DNA of 53,743 nt from Acidimicrobiaceae bacterium (GTDB lineage Bacteria; Actinomycetota; Acidimicrobiia; Acidimicrobiales; RAAP-2). The stretch spans positions 1 through 53,743 of the forward strand of contig PLRX01000081.1 in NCBI GenBank assembly GCA_003164095.1. The letters run 5' to 3'. Under the pieces are notes generated by a model, which ran no database searches, was not told the origin of the DNA, and saw only the letters and a program-made list of their open reading frames with translations. Positions 27,386 to 36,513 of this stretch are shown one piece after another (the stretch's first letter is position 1; each line of letters opens with the position of its first letter). A program made the translations under genes and the position numbers.

Positions 27386-28786
27386 TCAGCCGTTGGTGAC
27401 GAGGCAGAACCCGTTGCCGGTGGCACCGGTGTTGCCAGCGTTGTTGTCATTAGCGGCGTAGCCGGCGTCCGTGATGGTGCCCGGGTAGGTGGCCGAGCCC
27501 TCGGCGAAGGGGCTACCCGACACATCCAGCGGGAAGAAGCCATTGGCCTTGATGACCGACTCGATCTCGCTGCGGTAGGAGACGCCCGTCTGCGAATCGA
27601 TGTCCGTAGCGGTCGACGACTTGCAGAGGAAGCCGTTCTCACCCACGAAGTTGAGGGTGGCCTGGCTCGCGGGAACGGTCGCCGAGCTGTTGTTGTACAG
27701 GTTGTAGAGGCCGCGGGTGACCGGGAAGGTCACACCGCCGCCGCCACCTGTGCCCTGGACCGTCGTCTGGGTGGCACCGATGCCATTGATCCCACCGAGG
27801 GTGGTGACGTTAGTGCCGGTACCTGCGCAGACACCCGAGGAAGCCGGGGCCTTGTACTTGATCTTGGTGCAGGTCGTCGTGAACCTGCCCAGCGAGAAGA
27901 AGTAGATGGCGTTCTTCGCATCCGGACGGCCGGCGATTGTCGCCATCTGGTTCTCGAAGAGGTTCGAGTGGGCTGCCGTGGCGGGACCGTCAGCGGTCAC
28001 GTCGGCAGGCGTCCAACCGGCCTCACAGACCGAGCAGGTGATGCCGGCAGGTGATGCGCCCGTGTAGCCCAGCGCACCAGACCACGAGCTGTAGGTGCCC
28101 GAGCCGGTCTGGGCGTCGTACACGTCGATCGGGCTCGAGGTCTTGGCGCCGAGGCAGATCCAGTCCATGTTGTAGGTGACGCCCTTGATCGAGCAGTTGA
28201 GCGTGCCGAGCCAGATGGCGACCAGGTTCGTCAGGGTGATGTTGGTCACCTTGGCCTGAACCGTGGCGGTGCTGCCGACCTTGGAGAACGTCGACCAGGA
28301 GACACCGTCGGTGGCGAACTGGACGTCGTTATCCGTCGTATTGCCCTTGTGGGCCGACGCACGGGAGTAGCTGAGGGTGTAGCCGGTCGTCGTCGGGCTG
28401 CCCGCACCGGCGTCGATGAGCTGAGTGGCGCCGTTGCCGGAGCCGACCGCGGGAGCCTGCACGGTGAAGTCGTCGTACGGGTTCTCAGCGGTCACGTTGA
28501 AGCCCTGCTCGCCGCCGACACTGCCGGCCGTGGTGGTGCTCGTGCCACAGTTCAGCGCAAGGGGAAGCGACGTCGAGGCGGTGAGGTCACAGCCGGCAGC
28601 GCCATTGAATAGTGGGGACAGGCCGGTCATGACGGCGTACGAGGTCTGCGACCCCGAGCCGATCAGGAGGGAGGCGTTGGGAACAGTGGCCCCAGCGGTC
28701 CCCGCGGCAGCCAGCAGGCTGGCGACACCGACGGATGCTGCGGCAAGTGCCACGGCTCCCCGCCGGCTGAAGAGTGAACGGAACAT
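27386..28786 (-). CDS. Secreted PstS-like (periplasmic-binding-fold) protein
   Basis: 466 aa with a signal peptide (RRGAVALAAASVGVASLLAA, probable cleavage after TAGA). The mature N-terminus LIGSGSQTSYAVMTGLSPLF resembles the start of phosphate-binding PstS-type proteins (G-S-x-x-T). Several Cys pairs may form disulfides. No C-terminal membrane anchor, so secreted. An in-frame TTG at 28801 lies within the ribosome binding site itself; GAGGAG is 8 bases before the ATG at 28786, which is taken as the start. Ligand unproven; phosphate is suggested by the pst genes upstream. Confidence 0.75.
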   Translation of the reverse strand: MFRSLFSRRGAVALAAASVGVASLLAAAGTAGATVPNASLLIGSGSQTSYAVMTGLSPLFNGAAGCDLTASTSLPLALNCGTSTTTAGSVGGEQGFNVTAENPYDDFTVQAPAVGSGNGATQLIDAGAGSPTTTGYTLSYSRASAHKGNTTDNDVQFATDGVSWSTFSKVGSTATVQAKVTNITLTNLVAIWLGTLNCSIKGVTYNMDWICLGAKTSSPIDVYDAQTGSGTYSSWSGALGYTGASPAGITCSVCEAGWTPADVTADGPATAAHSNLFENQMATIAGRPDAKNAIYFFSLGRFTTTCTKIKYKAPASSGVCAGTGTNVTTLGGINGIGATQTTVQGTGGGGGVTFPVTRGLYNLYNNSSATVPASQATLNFVGENGFLCKSSTATDIDSQTGVSYRSEIESVIKANGFFPLDVSGSPFAEGSATYPGTITDAGYAANDNNAGNTGATGNGFCLVTNG

Positions 28787-29115
28787 AAAGTGTCTCCTCA
28801 ATGTTGTGGATGGTTTGTGAGGATCCAGGAGACATGCTGCGGCGCCCCTCGGGAACCCTCACAGGTGACTGTACGGAACCGAGGTAATCCCAACGTCACG
28901 GCAAAGTGCGTCCTGGATGAACTCTCTGTGACAGTCGACGGAACCACGTGAACGGGTGATCACCGGGTCCATCGGTGAGGTCCGCACCGGTGCGCGACAT
29001 CACGAGTGTCGTCAGGGCCCGTTGCAGAAACCGCAGTCCAGCGGCCTCGCGTTCACGACCACCGGACGTTGCCCGAGCCGCGCCGCCGGGTACCACACAA
29101 GGGACCCGGAACGGC
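28787..29115. other. 329-base gap between the pseudo-sortase and PstS-like genes
   Basis: No gene seen. An imperfect hairpin, CCGGGT...ACCCGG (29086-29109), lies just after the 29116 stop and may end the pst transcript on the minus strand. The 27386 gene probably has its own promoter here; TACAGT at about 28875 on the minus strand is a candidate -10. Confidence 0.4.
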
Positions 29116-30096
29116 TCAGAAGGTGGCCGGCAGTGCCCGCGCCACGCTCTCGCAGGCGAAGAGGCCGCACAAGACGACGACCGGTGCGGCGAAAAGGTAG
29201 ACGAGCCACGGGCGGCGGAGCCGCCAGGCCAGGAACCCTGCGCTGACGAGCACGATGAGAGTGAAGAACGACCACATGGCGGCGAGGCCACCGGCCGACG
29301 GGTCGCCGCTGAGGCCCAGTTCGTAACTCGGGACGGCGATGGTGTCGTCGGGCACCTCGACGGCGTGGCCGACGAGCTTGCCCTGGACGACCTCACGTCC
29401 ACTGGTGATCAGGCTCGAGTTCGAGGTGACCAGGGTGATCCGGTCGTCGATCGTCGGAAGCACCACGTCCTTGTGACCGATCGGCACCTGCAGGATGTGC
29501 GTCACCTTGTAGGTGAATCTGCCGGCGCCGTCGACGACATTGATCTTGGCGCCCGTGTGCAGCGCGCCGATGTTTCCGAACGTGGCACCGAAGGTCACGC
29601 GCCTCCCGGCGATGACCGAGTTCCCCACGGACCCCGGAAGTGCCGAACCCGGCATCAGGCCGGGCCCGTTCATGAGGTCGGCGGCGCTGGTGCCCTGGAC
29701 GACGATCTGGTCGACCCCGATCGACGGGATCTGCAGGACCGCCACTGCGCTGCCCTCCGGAGGCAGGTGCCCGTTGACCAGCTTGTAGACGGTCAGGGGC
29801 TGCCCCTTGAGCGAGCCGGCCAGACGTTGTTGGTCGCGCGAAGCGGTGAGCGGCGTGAAGGCGTAGAGGTAGACGAGGAACAGGGCGAGCAGGCCCGCGA
29901 CACCGACGAGTGCGAACCCGCACAGGCGTCGGTAGGGGATGGCCGGGATGGTGATGGTGTGCCCCGGCGGGGTGGCGTCGCGCTCCTCGGGCACCCAGGC
30001 CTCGTCGAAACCCTTGGACGGAACGGGTGCGCCAATGCTCGGGACCTCCGTCGCCCCGAAGGCCAACGTGACCACGTCTGCGTCCGCGCCGGTCAC
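29116..30096 (-). CDS. Sortase-fold membrane protein lacking catalytic His and Cys
   Basis: 326 aa: N-terminal cytoplasmic region, transmembrane helix (~58-80), a sortase-like beta-barrel domain (~100-250), then two C-terminal transmembrane helices (~260-316). Sortase landmarks align: LQIPSIGVDQIVVQGTS, SVIAGRRVTFGATFGNIGAL and DDRITLVTSNSS. The positions of the catalytic His (normally AGH) and Cys (normally TC) hold Arg165 and Ser225; Arg234 could be the third residue. It is therefore probably inactive as a transpeptidase and may act as a binding or scaffold protein. GTG start overlaps the stop of the large PstS-like gene (GTGA). Confidence 0.75.
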   Translation of the reverse strand: MTGADADVVTLAFGATEVPSIGAPVPSKGFDEAWVPEERDATPPGHTITIPAIPYRRLCGFALVGVAGLLALFLVYLYAFTPLTASRDQQRLAGSLKGQPLTVYKLVNGHLPPEGSAVAVLQIPSIGVDQIVVQGTSAADLMNGPGLMPGSALPGSVGNSVIAGRRVTFGATFGNIGALHTGAKINVVDGAGRFTYKVTHILQVPIGHKDVVLPTIDDRITLVTSNSSLITSGREVVQGKLVGHAVEVPDDTIAVPSYELGLSGDPSAGGLAAMWSFFTLIVLVSAGFLAWRLRRPWLVYLFAAPVVVLCGLFACESVARALPATF

Positions 30097-32543
30097 AGCG
30101 GACCTCCATCGGACCTTCGGCGTCTGGCCGCCGCCCCGGGGCCGAACAGCAGGAGCAGGCCGCATACGAGGGACCCCAGTGCCAGCAACACGATGGCGGG
30201 CAGGAGGTAGCGCGTCGTCGCCGCCAGTGCGACCGTCAGGAATCCCGACGGGATCGATGCCGGAGGCGACGCGACCGGCGTCGACGCGGACCTGCCCGAA
30301 CCCGACGACCCACTGCTCGAGCTGGTGAGCGGCAGTTCGGTCGACGAGTTACCGGTGGAACCCGAGTCGCTCCCGGTGGACGAGTTGTCCGCGGACCCAT
30401 TGCCGTATGAGCCGTTCGACTGACCGGTCGACGGGGTCGTCGTGGACGTCGTGGACGTCGTGGACGTCGTGGAGGACTCGGATGCCGGAGCGACGGACAC
30501 GTCGTTGGTGATGTCCGCCAGTGCCGCCTTGTAGATGCTGTCCGGCAGTGGGGCGTACCCCGTCGGGACGGCGGAGCTGTGCGAGTAATTCACCAGATTG
30601 GTCAACAGTGACTTGACCGCCGTGCCGTCTGCGTTGGAGAACGTCGAGGTCGGCACCATGGCATAGGTGATGTTGGTCAGGGGATAGGCCGCCGGGTTGG
30701 TGTCGGCGTAACTGACCGAGTAGGTGCCAGCCGGACAGCTGAGCTCGCCGGTCGGGCAGGGTGTGAAGTCTGCGGCGGCGGCCTCGAGGCTGGTCGTGTC
30801 CGGGGCGACGAAGTTGCCAGCGGCGTTCTCGAGCGATGCGGTCGACAGGCCGAGGAAGCGGGCCTCGGAGGTGTCCATGAGGCCGAATGCGGCACATGGT
30901 TGCTGCTCGCCACCGGGCGGTGCCGGGAGGACGCCACCGCCGTAGCACCACGTCCGCATCGCCTTCGCCTGGCCGCTCGGCTGCTGGGCGGCACCGAAGT
31001 TGGTTCCGGTGGCGGCCAGGGCGGGCAGCGTCGAATAGCCCTGGCACTGGGGGAAGATCCACGATGCCCCGGGGTAGGGCGGCCAGACCGACGATCCGAG
31101 TGGCACCGTGGTGAGCGTGGTGGATCCCACATTGGTGTCGGTCACCGTCACCGGAACTGGGTCCGCGTGGCCGTTCTCGGCGACCGATACCTGGAACTTG
31201 GTGTTGGGGGCATTGCACACCCATTGGGTGGCCTGGTAGCTCGAGCCGCTGGCGACGTTGGAGTTGAACGAGCCGAAGGTCTGCGGGGCGTAGTCACCCG
31301 CCGGCACCGGGTTCAGCAGCGAAAATGAGGTGTTCCGTGCCTCGTATGCCATCTGCTTGGCGATCTTTTTTGTCGACGGGCAGCCTGCCAGGACGGCACA
31401 GGTCACAGGAGGCGTGGCGGCGGCCAACGCAGCCGTGAGGTTGTCGGACAGCAGAAACTGCGGCTTCGGCGGGGACGAGACGGTACCGGCCGGCGACTGG
31501 TAGAGCGACGTGATCAGTCCGGCCAACATGTTGGGGGTGAGCTTGTACTGGTTGATCGGAAAAGGTTGGCCCTCGTTCGATTCACCGGCGAGGAAACTCT
31601 CGGTCGTACCGCTCAGTGCGATCGGGATGTACGCATAGGCCTTACCGAGCAGCGACCCGAGTTGCGACGCGTCCGACGCGTTGTCGACGAAAGCGAGCGT
31701 CGTCGAGCCGGCGGCGAAATGCTGGACGACGTGGCTGTCGTCATTGGTCGTGTAGTTCGCGATGACGCCCCCCGCTTGGGCACATGTGGCCACGACGGCC
31801 GCCGGAAGGAACTGCTGCAGACTGTAGGAGTCCTCCACCGTGACCGACGGGTCCGCGGATGGGCACCCCGTGGACTGCCCTGCGAACGTCAGAGGGATGA
31901 TGGCGGAGTTCGCTGCGGTCACGTCGGGGCCATTGCCGACGGCATTGCCCTGACCACCTTCGGCGGTGACGATCAGGTCACACGGAGCGGACGCGTCGTC
32001 ACAGTTGAAACTCGGCTCGATGCCGTGCTTGTTGGTGATGTCGTGAGCAGGGATGAGGCTGTTCCCCTCACCCGCCGGATCGTAGAAGACGGGATAGGAC
32101 AATGACGTCAGGTTCGACGTCGACGGCTCGTTGGTGACGGGTACCGTCGTCGGTGTCAGCGCCTGGGTCTCCCACTGCCCGTTCAGACAGGTCGGGTCCG
32201 ACGTCGATCCCAGGGCGGAGCAGAAGGCGACCCGGATGCTCCCGGTCGGATCGAAGTTGGTGGCGCTCACATAGACGTACTGGCCGTCGTTGACGTTGGT
32301 GTTCGGCTGGACGTCGACCGTCGGGCAGTTCGTGGACTGGCCGGCGGGGCAAGGCAGGACCATCTGGCAGCCACCGTTCCCGTCGGAGGTGCAGACGGTC
32401 GAGGCACCTGCGCTCGACGAGCGCGAAGAGAGCGACACCGCGGCTCCGGCGAACGAGACCGAGGCCACGATGAGGAGGAGTGCGAGCCAGACGCGCGGGC
32501 TGCGTCGGCCTCGTGTGGTCGTTGACGGCGTGCGGACGGACAT
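30093..32543 (-). CDS. Large membrane-anchored PstS-like protein, 816 aa
   Basis: Signal-type N-terminus (RVWLALLLIVASVSFAGAA), then a long extracytoplasmic region with several Cys and PstS-like pieces such as NQYKLTPNMLAGLITSLYQ. A low-complexity Ser/Thr/Gly linker follows (about 690-765), then a transmembrane helix (LLPAIVLLALGSLVCGLLLL) and RRRR at the cytoplasmic end. LPLTS occurs before the helix but too far from it to be a normal sorting signal. Position after pstS suggests phosphate or phosphate-ester binding on the outside surface; unproven. ATG at 32543 has GAGGA upstream; a GTG at 32609 has no ribosome binding site. Confidence 0.72.
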   Translation of the reverse strand: MSVRTPSTTTRGRRSPRVWLALLLIVASVSFAGAAVSLSSRSSSAGASTVCTSDGNGGCQMVLPCPAGQSTNCPTVDVQPNTNVNDGQYVYVSATNFDPTGSIRVAFCSALGSTSDPTCLNGQWETQALTPTTVPVTNEPSTSNLTSLSYPVFYDPAGEGNSLIPAHDITNKHGIEPSFNCDDASAPCDLIVTAEGGQGNAVGNGPDVTAANSAIIPLTFAGQSTGCPSADPSVTVEDSYSLQQFLPAAVVATCAQAGGVIANYTTNDDSHVVQHFAAGSTTLAFVDNASDASQLGSLLGKAYAYIPIALSGTTESFLAGESNEGQPFPINQYKLTPNMLAGLITSLYQSPAGTVSSPPKPQFLLSDNLTAALAAATPPVTCAVLAGCPSTKKIAKQMAYEARNTSFSLLNPVPAGDYAPQTFGSFNSNVASGSSYQATQWVCNAPNTKFQVSVAENGHADPVPVTVTDTNVGSTTLTTVPLGSSVWPPYPGASWIFPQCQGYSTLPALAATGTNFGAAQQPSGQAKAMRTWCYGGGVLPAPPGGEQQPCAAFGLMDTSEARFLGLSTASLENAAGNFVAPDTTSLEAAAADFTPCPTGELSCPAGTYSVSYADTNPAAYPLTNITYAMVPTSTFSNADGTAVKSLLTNLVNYSHSSAVPTGYAPLPDSIYKAALADITNDVSVAPASESSTTSTTSTTSTTTPSTGQSNGSYGNGSADNSSTGSDSGSTGNSSTELPLTSSSSGSSGSGRSASTPVASPPASIPSGFLTVALAATTRYLLPAIVLLALGSLVCGLLLLFGPGAAARRRRSDGGPL
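30442..30468. repeat. Three 9-bp tandem repeats (GTGGACGTC) in a Thr/Ser linker
   Basis: Three perfect copies, encoding Thr-Ser-Thr runs in the linker of the large PstS-like protein. Such a tract could change length by slippage without breaking the frame. Confidence 0.6.
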
Positions 32544-32613
32544 CGTGTCCTCGGTTCCCTTCGTGCCTGTGGTCGTATCGGTGCTTCGGTCGGATCGTCG
32601 GAGGGACACCGGC

Positions 32614-34383
32614 TCAGTCCTCGGTGGTCGGGTCGACGGTGGCCGGCTGACGGCGACGGCTGATGCGCATGGCGATCAGGGGTGGGAGCAGGATCAACCC
32701 GAGCACGAGGAGCGCCCAACCGGCATAGACGGCGATCTGGGGATTGCCCACCGCATCCGTGGCCGACACGAGAGCGTCGGCCCGCTCGAACTGGTTCGGA
32801 CCGCCCACGCCGAGCTTCCGCACGATCTGTCCGTTCACCACGGTGTAACCCTCCGCCGCCAGCTGCGGCGTCAGCCCGGCCGCGGCTTCCTGGGCCGCCA
32901 ACGAGTTGCTACTGGATCCGCGGCTACCACTCGAGCTCGAGTGGGACGTCGATCCGGACTTCGAGCCGCCCGGACCGCCCGAGGTGATCGTGGTCGTGGT
33001 GACGCCGGGGACCGGGCCGGTGTAGCCGATCGGGACCGGCTCGCCGGGAAGCACCGTCTCACCGTCGACATACGGGTTCTTACAGTTGGCGGCCGTTGGG
33101 GCCGGAGGCTCCGTCCCGCCGTTCATGCGTCCGATGGCGAAGAAGTCCTCCTGGACGAGCACAGGGGGAAGTGGCGAATATCCGAGCGACGCCATGTGCT
33201 CCTGGCCGGCACAGGCCAAGAACGACACGAACTGGCCGAGTGCTGCCCCCTTCTGGTTCGGGAAGGGCGATGTCGGCCCGGTCGGCGACGATCCGGCCAC
33301 GCCTGTCGGATTGGCGGCACAGGCCGAACTCTGGGCGACGGCGAGCCCGGGCGAGCACGGTGCCACGATGTAGCTGTACGCCGACAGCGGATATGCGTTC
33401 GGCAGCGGATTCGTGTAGACGTTCGTAAGGTCCTGGGTCAGGTCTGCGTGGAGCAGGGCCTTCTCGAGCGCGGTGGCCACATTGACCGAGCTGGGCTGGA
33501 CATAGGCACCGCTCGAGTTCTCCAGGCTCGCGACCGGCAGATTGTGTTCGATCGCGTATGCGGTCTCGACGTAGGTGATCGAGCCGACGCTGGCCAGTGC
33601 GGACACGTAGTTGGCCGCATTGTCCGAACCGTTCTGGCCGACCGGATTGCCGGCCGCCCAACCCGGATACACCGTCGGGCTCGGGTGCACGCTCGAAGCG
33701 GGAATGGGCCACGTGGCCGACGGCTGACCGGTGTTGCCCGACTGGAAGGCGTTCTGGGCGGCGGTGAAGGCCCCGCCGTCCTGGTGAAGCAGGTAGTCGC
33801 TCAGGAGGTAGTTCTCACCCGAGGCATCCAACCGGTAGACGGGGTGGATCACCTGGTTCGGCAGGTCGCCGGCGAGCTGAGGATTGAGCGCAGCCACCGC
33901 GGAGGAGTCCCAGTTGGTGATCTCACCGAGGAAGATCTGGTCGATCAGCTGCGCGTTGAGATGCAGATTCGTGATGCGCTGGCCGTCCTGGCCGACGAGG
34001 TTGAACATGAAGGCGAGGCCGCCGGCCACGTCGGGCATGTACTGGTACGGCTGCGACGGGTAGTAGGTCGACTGCTCGGCACTGTAGGGGATGTCCGACG
34101 CTGCGAAGTCGATCTGGTTCTGGCCGAAGTTGTTGAGGCCCACGACCGAGGACGAGTCCTGCCAGTTGATGTTCAGGCCGTAGAGGACCGACGACTGTCC
34201 GACCCACTGCTGGATGGCGACGTTCGCGAAGCTCGAGCCGGTGGACTGCATGTTGGGGCTGGCGTACGCGGGTATCGCACCCCAGAGCTGGACGGCCGCC
34301 GCCAGGACCACGAAGGTCCCGACGACGACTCCCATACGGCGCGCGCGGTGCACGCGCCGCTTAGCCGAACTGGCCATTGACAT
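32614..34383 (-). CDS. pstS: Phosphate-binding protein PstS with membrane anchor
   Basis: 589 aa, much longer than the ~350-residue family norm. Signal peptide, then PstS motifs STGSSFANVAIQQWVGQ, GLNNFGQNQIDFAASDIPYS and LNAQLIDQIFLGEITNWDS. The extra C-terminal ~130 residues are a Ser/Gly-rich linker and a transmembrane helix (AGWALLVLGLILLPPLIA), so the protein is fixed by its tail, not by a lipid. It overlaps the end of pstB by 23 bases, and in this operon it follows pstCAB rather than preceding them. Confidence 0.92.
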   Translation of the reverse strand: MSMASSAKRRVHRARRMGVVVGTFVVLAAAVQLWGAIPAYASPNMQSTGSSFANVAIQQWVGQSSVLYGLNINWQDSSSVVGLNNFGQNQIDFAASDIPYSAEQSTYYPSQPYQYMPDVAGGLAFMFNLVGQDGQRITNLHLNAQLIDQIFLGEITNWDSSAVAALNPQLAGDLPNQVIHPVYRLDASGENYLLSDYLLHQDGGAFTAAQNAFQSGNTGQPSATWPIPASSVHPSPTVYPGWAAGNPVGQNGSDNAANYVSALASVGSITYVETAYAIEHNLPVASLENSSGAYVQPSSVNVATALEKALLHADLTQDLTNVYTNPLPNAYPLSAYSYIVAPCSPGLAVAQSSACAANPTGVAGSSPTGPTSPFPNQKGAALGQFVSFLACAGQEHMASLGYSPLPPVLVQEDFFAIGRMNGGTEPPAPTAANCKNPYVDGETVLPGEPVPIGYTGPVPGVTTTTITSGGPGGSKSGSTSHSSSSGSRGSSSNSLAAQEAAAGLTPQLAAEGYTVVNGQIVRKLGVGGPNQFERADALVSATDAVGNPQIAVYAGWALLVLGLILLPPLIAMRISRRRQPATVDPTTED

Positions 34384-35212
34384 AATCGAACGTCCTCTGG
34401 TCGGTGGGCTCGCCGAAGATCATCTCGGTCCTGCCGGACTCGATGACGCGTCCGGGCTGATTCTCCTCGGCAAGGAAGAACGCGCAGTAGTCGGACACGC
34501 GCTGGGCCTGTTGCATGTTGTGGGTGACGATGACGACGGTCACCTCGTCGGCGATCTCCTTGATCGTCTGCTCGATGCGCAAGGTCGACGTCGGGTCGAG
34601 CGCGGAGCACGGCTCGTCCATCAGGAGGACCCGCGGCTTGACGGCCAGCGAGCGCGCGATGCAGAGGCGCTGCTGCTGTCCACCCGAGAGGGCACCGCCG
34701 AGCTCGCCGAGCCGGTCCTTCACCTCGTTCCACAGTCCGCCCTTGGTGAGTGACTCCTCGATGAGATCGCTCTTGTTGGCGGGCGAGATGCGGGAGAACT
34801 TCAGTCCGGCCAGGACGTTCTCGGCGATCGTCATGGCCGGGAAGGGGTTCGGCTTCTGGAAGACCATGCCGATGTGGCGGCGGGTCTCCATGGCACGCTG
34901 CCCGGGACCGTAGATGTCGACGCCGTCCAGTTCGACCGAGCCGGCGAGCTGCGCTCCGGGCACGACCTCGTGCATCCGGTTGAGGATGCGCAAGAACGTC
35001 GACTTGCCGCAGCCGGACGGCCCGATGAGGGCGGTCACCTTGGACTTCTCCATGACGAGGTCGACGGACTCGAGCACGATCCGTCCGCCGAACCACGCGC
35101 AGACGCCGTCAGCGTCGATCTGACCGGGCTCGCCCAGGACGTGCGTGCCGGAAAACGAGGCCGGACGGTCCGGGTCGGTCGGGGCAGAGGAAGGGGGAAG
35201 GGTCGTCGTCAT
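34361..35212 (-). CDS. pstB: Phosphate ABC transporter ATP-binding protein PstB
   Basis: 283 aa. Walker A GPSGCGKST, signature LSGGQQQR, Walker B VLLMDEPCSALDP and H-loop VIVTHNMQQAQR; KPNPFPAMTIAENV is typical of PstB. It energises phosphate import through PstA/PstC. It has a 30-residue N-terminal extension. ATG overlaps the pstA stop (ATGA). Confidence 0.97.
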   Translation of the reverse strand: MTTTLPPSSAPTDPDRPASFSGTHVLGEPGQIDADGVCAWFGGRIVLESVDLVMEKSKVTALIGPSGCGKSTFLRILNRMHEVVPGAQLAGSVELDGVDIYGPGQRAMETRRHIGMVFQKPNPFPAMTIAENVLAGLKFSRISPANKSDLIEESLTKGGLWNEVKDRLGELGGALSGGQQQRLCIARSLAVKPRVLLMDEPCSALDPTSTLRIEQTIKEIADEVTVVIVTHNMQQAQRVSDYCAFFLAEENQPGRVIESGRTEMIFGEPTDQRTFDYVNGQFG

Positions 35213-36513
35213 CTGTCGGTGGACTCCTCGATCGGGATGGGCACGAAGATCCGCGCCATGAAGTCGTCCTCCGCCGGCCGGTTGCCGCCACGGCGCTTGC
35301 CGCTCTTGCGACCGCGTGGCCGGCTGAAGATACGGGCGAGGACGAAGAGGATCAGCACGAGCGTCATCAGTACGAACGCAGCCTGGAAGGCGAGATCGAT
35401 GAGAACCGGTTGTGCCTGGCGTACGTCGGACCAGATGACCAGTGGCAGCGACGCCTGGTCGTGGGAGAAGGCGTTCAAGTTCATGACCTGGGACCCGAAC
35501 GCGGTGAACAGGAGCGGGGCGGTCTCCCCCACGATGCGGGCGATGCCCAGGAGCACGGCGGTGACCACGCCGGAGCGGGCCGTCGGCAGGACGACGGACC
35601 ACACGGTTCGCCACTCGGGGGCACCGAGCGCCTGGGACGCCTCGCGCAGCCCACTCGGTACGACGCGCAGGACCTCTTCGACGACTCGCGTGACCGAGGG
35701 CAGGAGGATGACCACCAGGGCGAGCGATGCGGCGAAGCCCGAGTAGTGGAGCACGCCGGTCAGGATCAGCATCGAGTAGATGAAGATCCCTGCCACGACC
35801 GACGGGGTGCCGCTCATGGCGGTGACGACGGTCCGCACGGTCCGGGACCCGAAGCCCTTCACCTCGTTCAGGTAGATGGCGGTCGCCACGGCGAATGGGA
35901 CCCCGATGGCCACGGCGATGAGCACCTGCTCGACCGTGCCGACGATGGCGTGGAGGATGCCCACCTGGCTGAGCGCGTTCGGATCCGCCACCTGGAAGTT
36001 CTTCTGGTCCTTGGTGAACAGGGCCACCCAGTGGATCGATGGCAGCGCCTTGTATGCGACCCAGACCACGATGAACAGCACGAGGCCGATCACGAGCAGG
36101 GCGGCACTGACCACGACGACGCCCACGACCCGGTCCGTCGCCACCTGACGTTCGATGAGCTGCGTGGTGCCCAGCCAGACGAGGGCGAGGAACGTGAAGT
36201 ACCAGGCGACGAGGAATCCGAGGCCGCCCGAGAGCGATGTCAGCTGATAGAACACGATCCAGACCAGGCACAGGGCCGAGAACGCCGATGCCACGAGGAG
36301 GAACACGTCCTCGGCTCCGAAGGCGCTGGGCCGGATCGGCGACGGCAGCCGGCGCGGCCGGGGCGGGGTCGGCGGCTCGTAGGACCCGGTACCGGACCCC
36401 GAGCCACCGTCGGCCGAACGCTCGGTCACCGGGGGACGGGCTGCAGGGGGCGTCTGCGTCGAGGCCGAGGTGGTGGTGACGAGGATGCCCTCGGGTGCGG
36501 TCTGGGTCGTCAC
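35209..36513 (-). CDS. pstA: Phosphate ABC transporter permease PstA
   Basis: 434 aa; about eight transmembrane helices because of an extra N-terminal pair before the usual six. The permease signature region is GIARIVGETAPLLFTAFG, with VTAMSGTPSVVAGIFIYSM earlier. A polar, Pro-rich N-terminus of ~60 residues is cytoplasmic. Start GTG overlaps the pstC stop (GTGA). Confidence 0.95.
   Translation of the reverse strand: MTTQTAPEGILVTTTSASTQTPPAARPPVTERSADGGSGSGTGSYEPPTPPRPRRLPSPIRPSAFGAEDVFLLVASAFSALCLVWIVFYQLTSLSGGLGFLVAWYFTFLALVWLGTTQLIERQVATDRVVGVVVVSAALLVIGLVLFIVVWVAYKALPSIHWVALFTKDQKNFQVADPNALSQVGILHAIVGTVEQVLIAVAIGVPFAVATAIYLNEVKGFGSRTVRTVVTAMSGTPSVVAGIFIYSMLILTGVLHYSGFAASLALVVILLPSVTRVVEEVLRVVPSGLREASQALGAPEWRTVWSVVLPTARSGVVTAVLLGIARIVGETAPLLFTAFGSQVMNLNAFSHDQASLPLVIWSDVRQAQPVLIDLAFQAAFVLMTLVLILFVLARIFSRPRGRKSGKRRGGNRPAEDDFMARIFVPIPIEESTDR

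Noticed and set aside
28930-28965. GATCACC and GTTCACG near the PstS-like gene as a third Pho box
   Set aside because: The two motifs are 8 bp apart, not in the 11-bp register.
30093-30400. LPLTS as a sortase sorting signal in the 816-aa protein
   Set aside because: It is about 40 residues from the membrane helix, and the local sortase-fold protein lacks catalytic residues.
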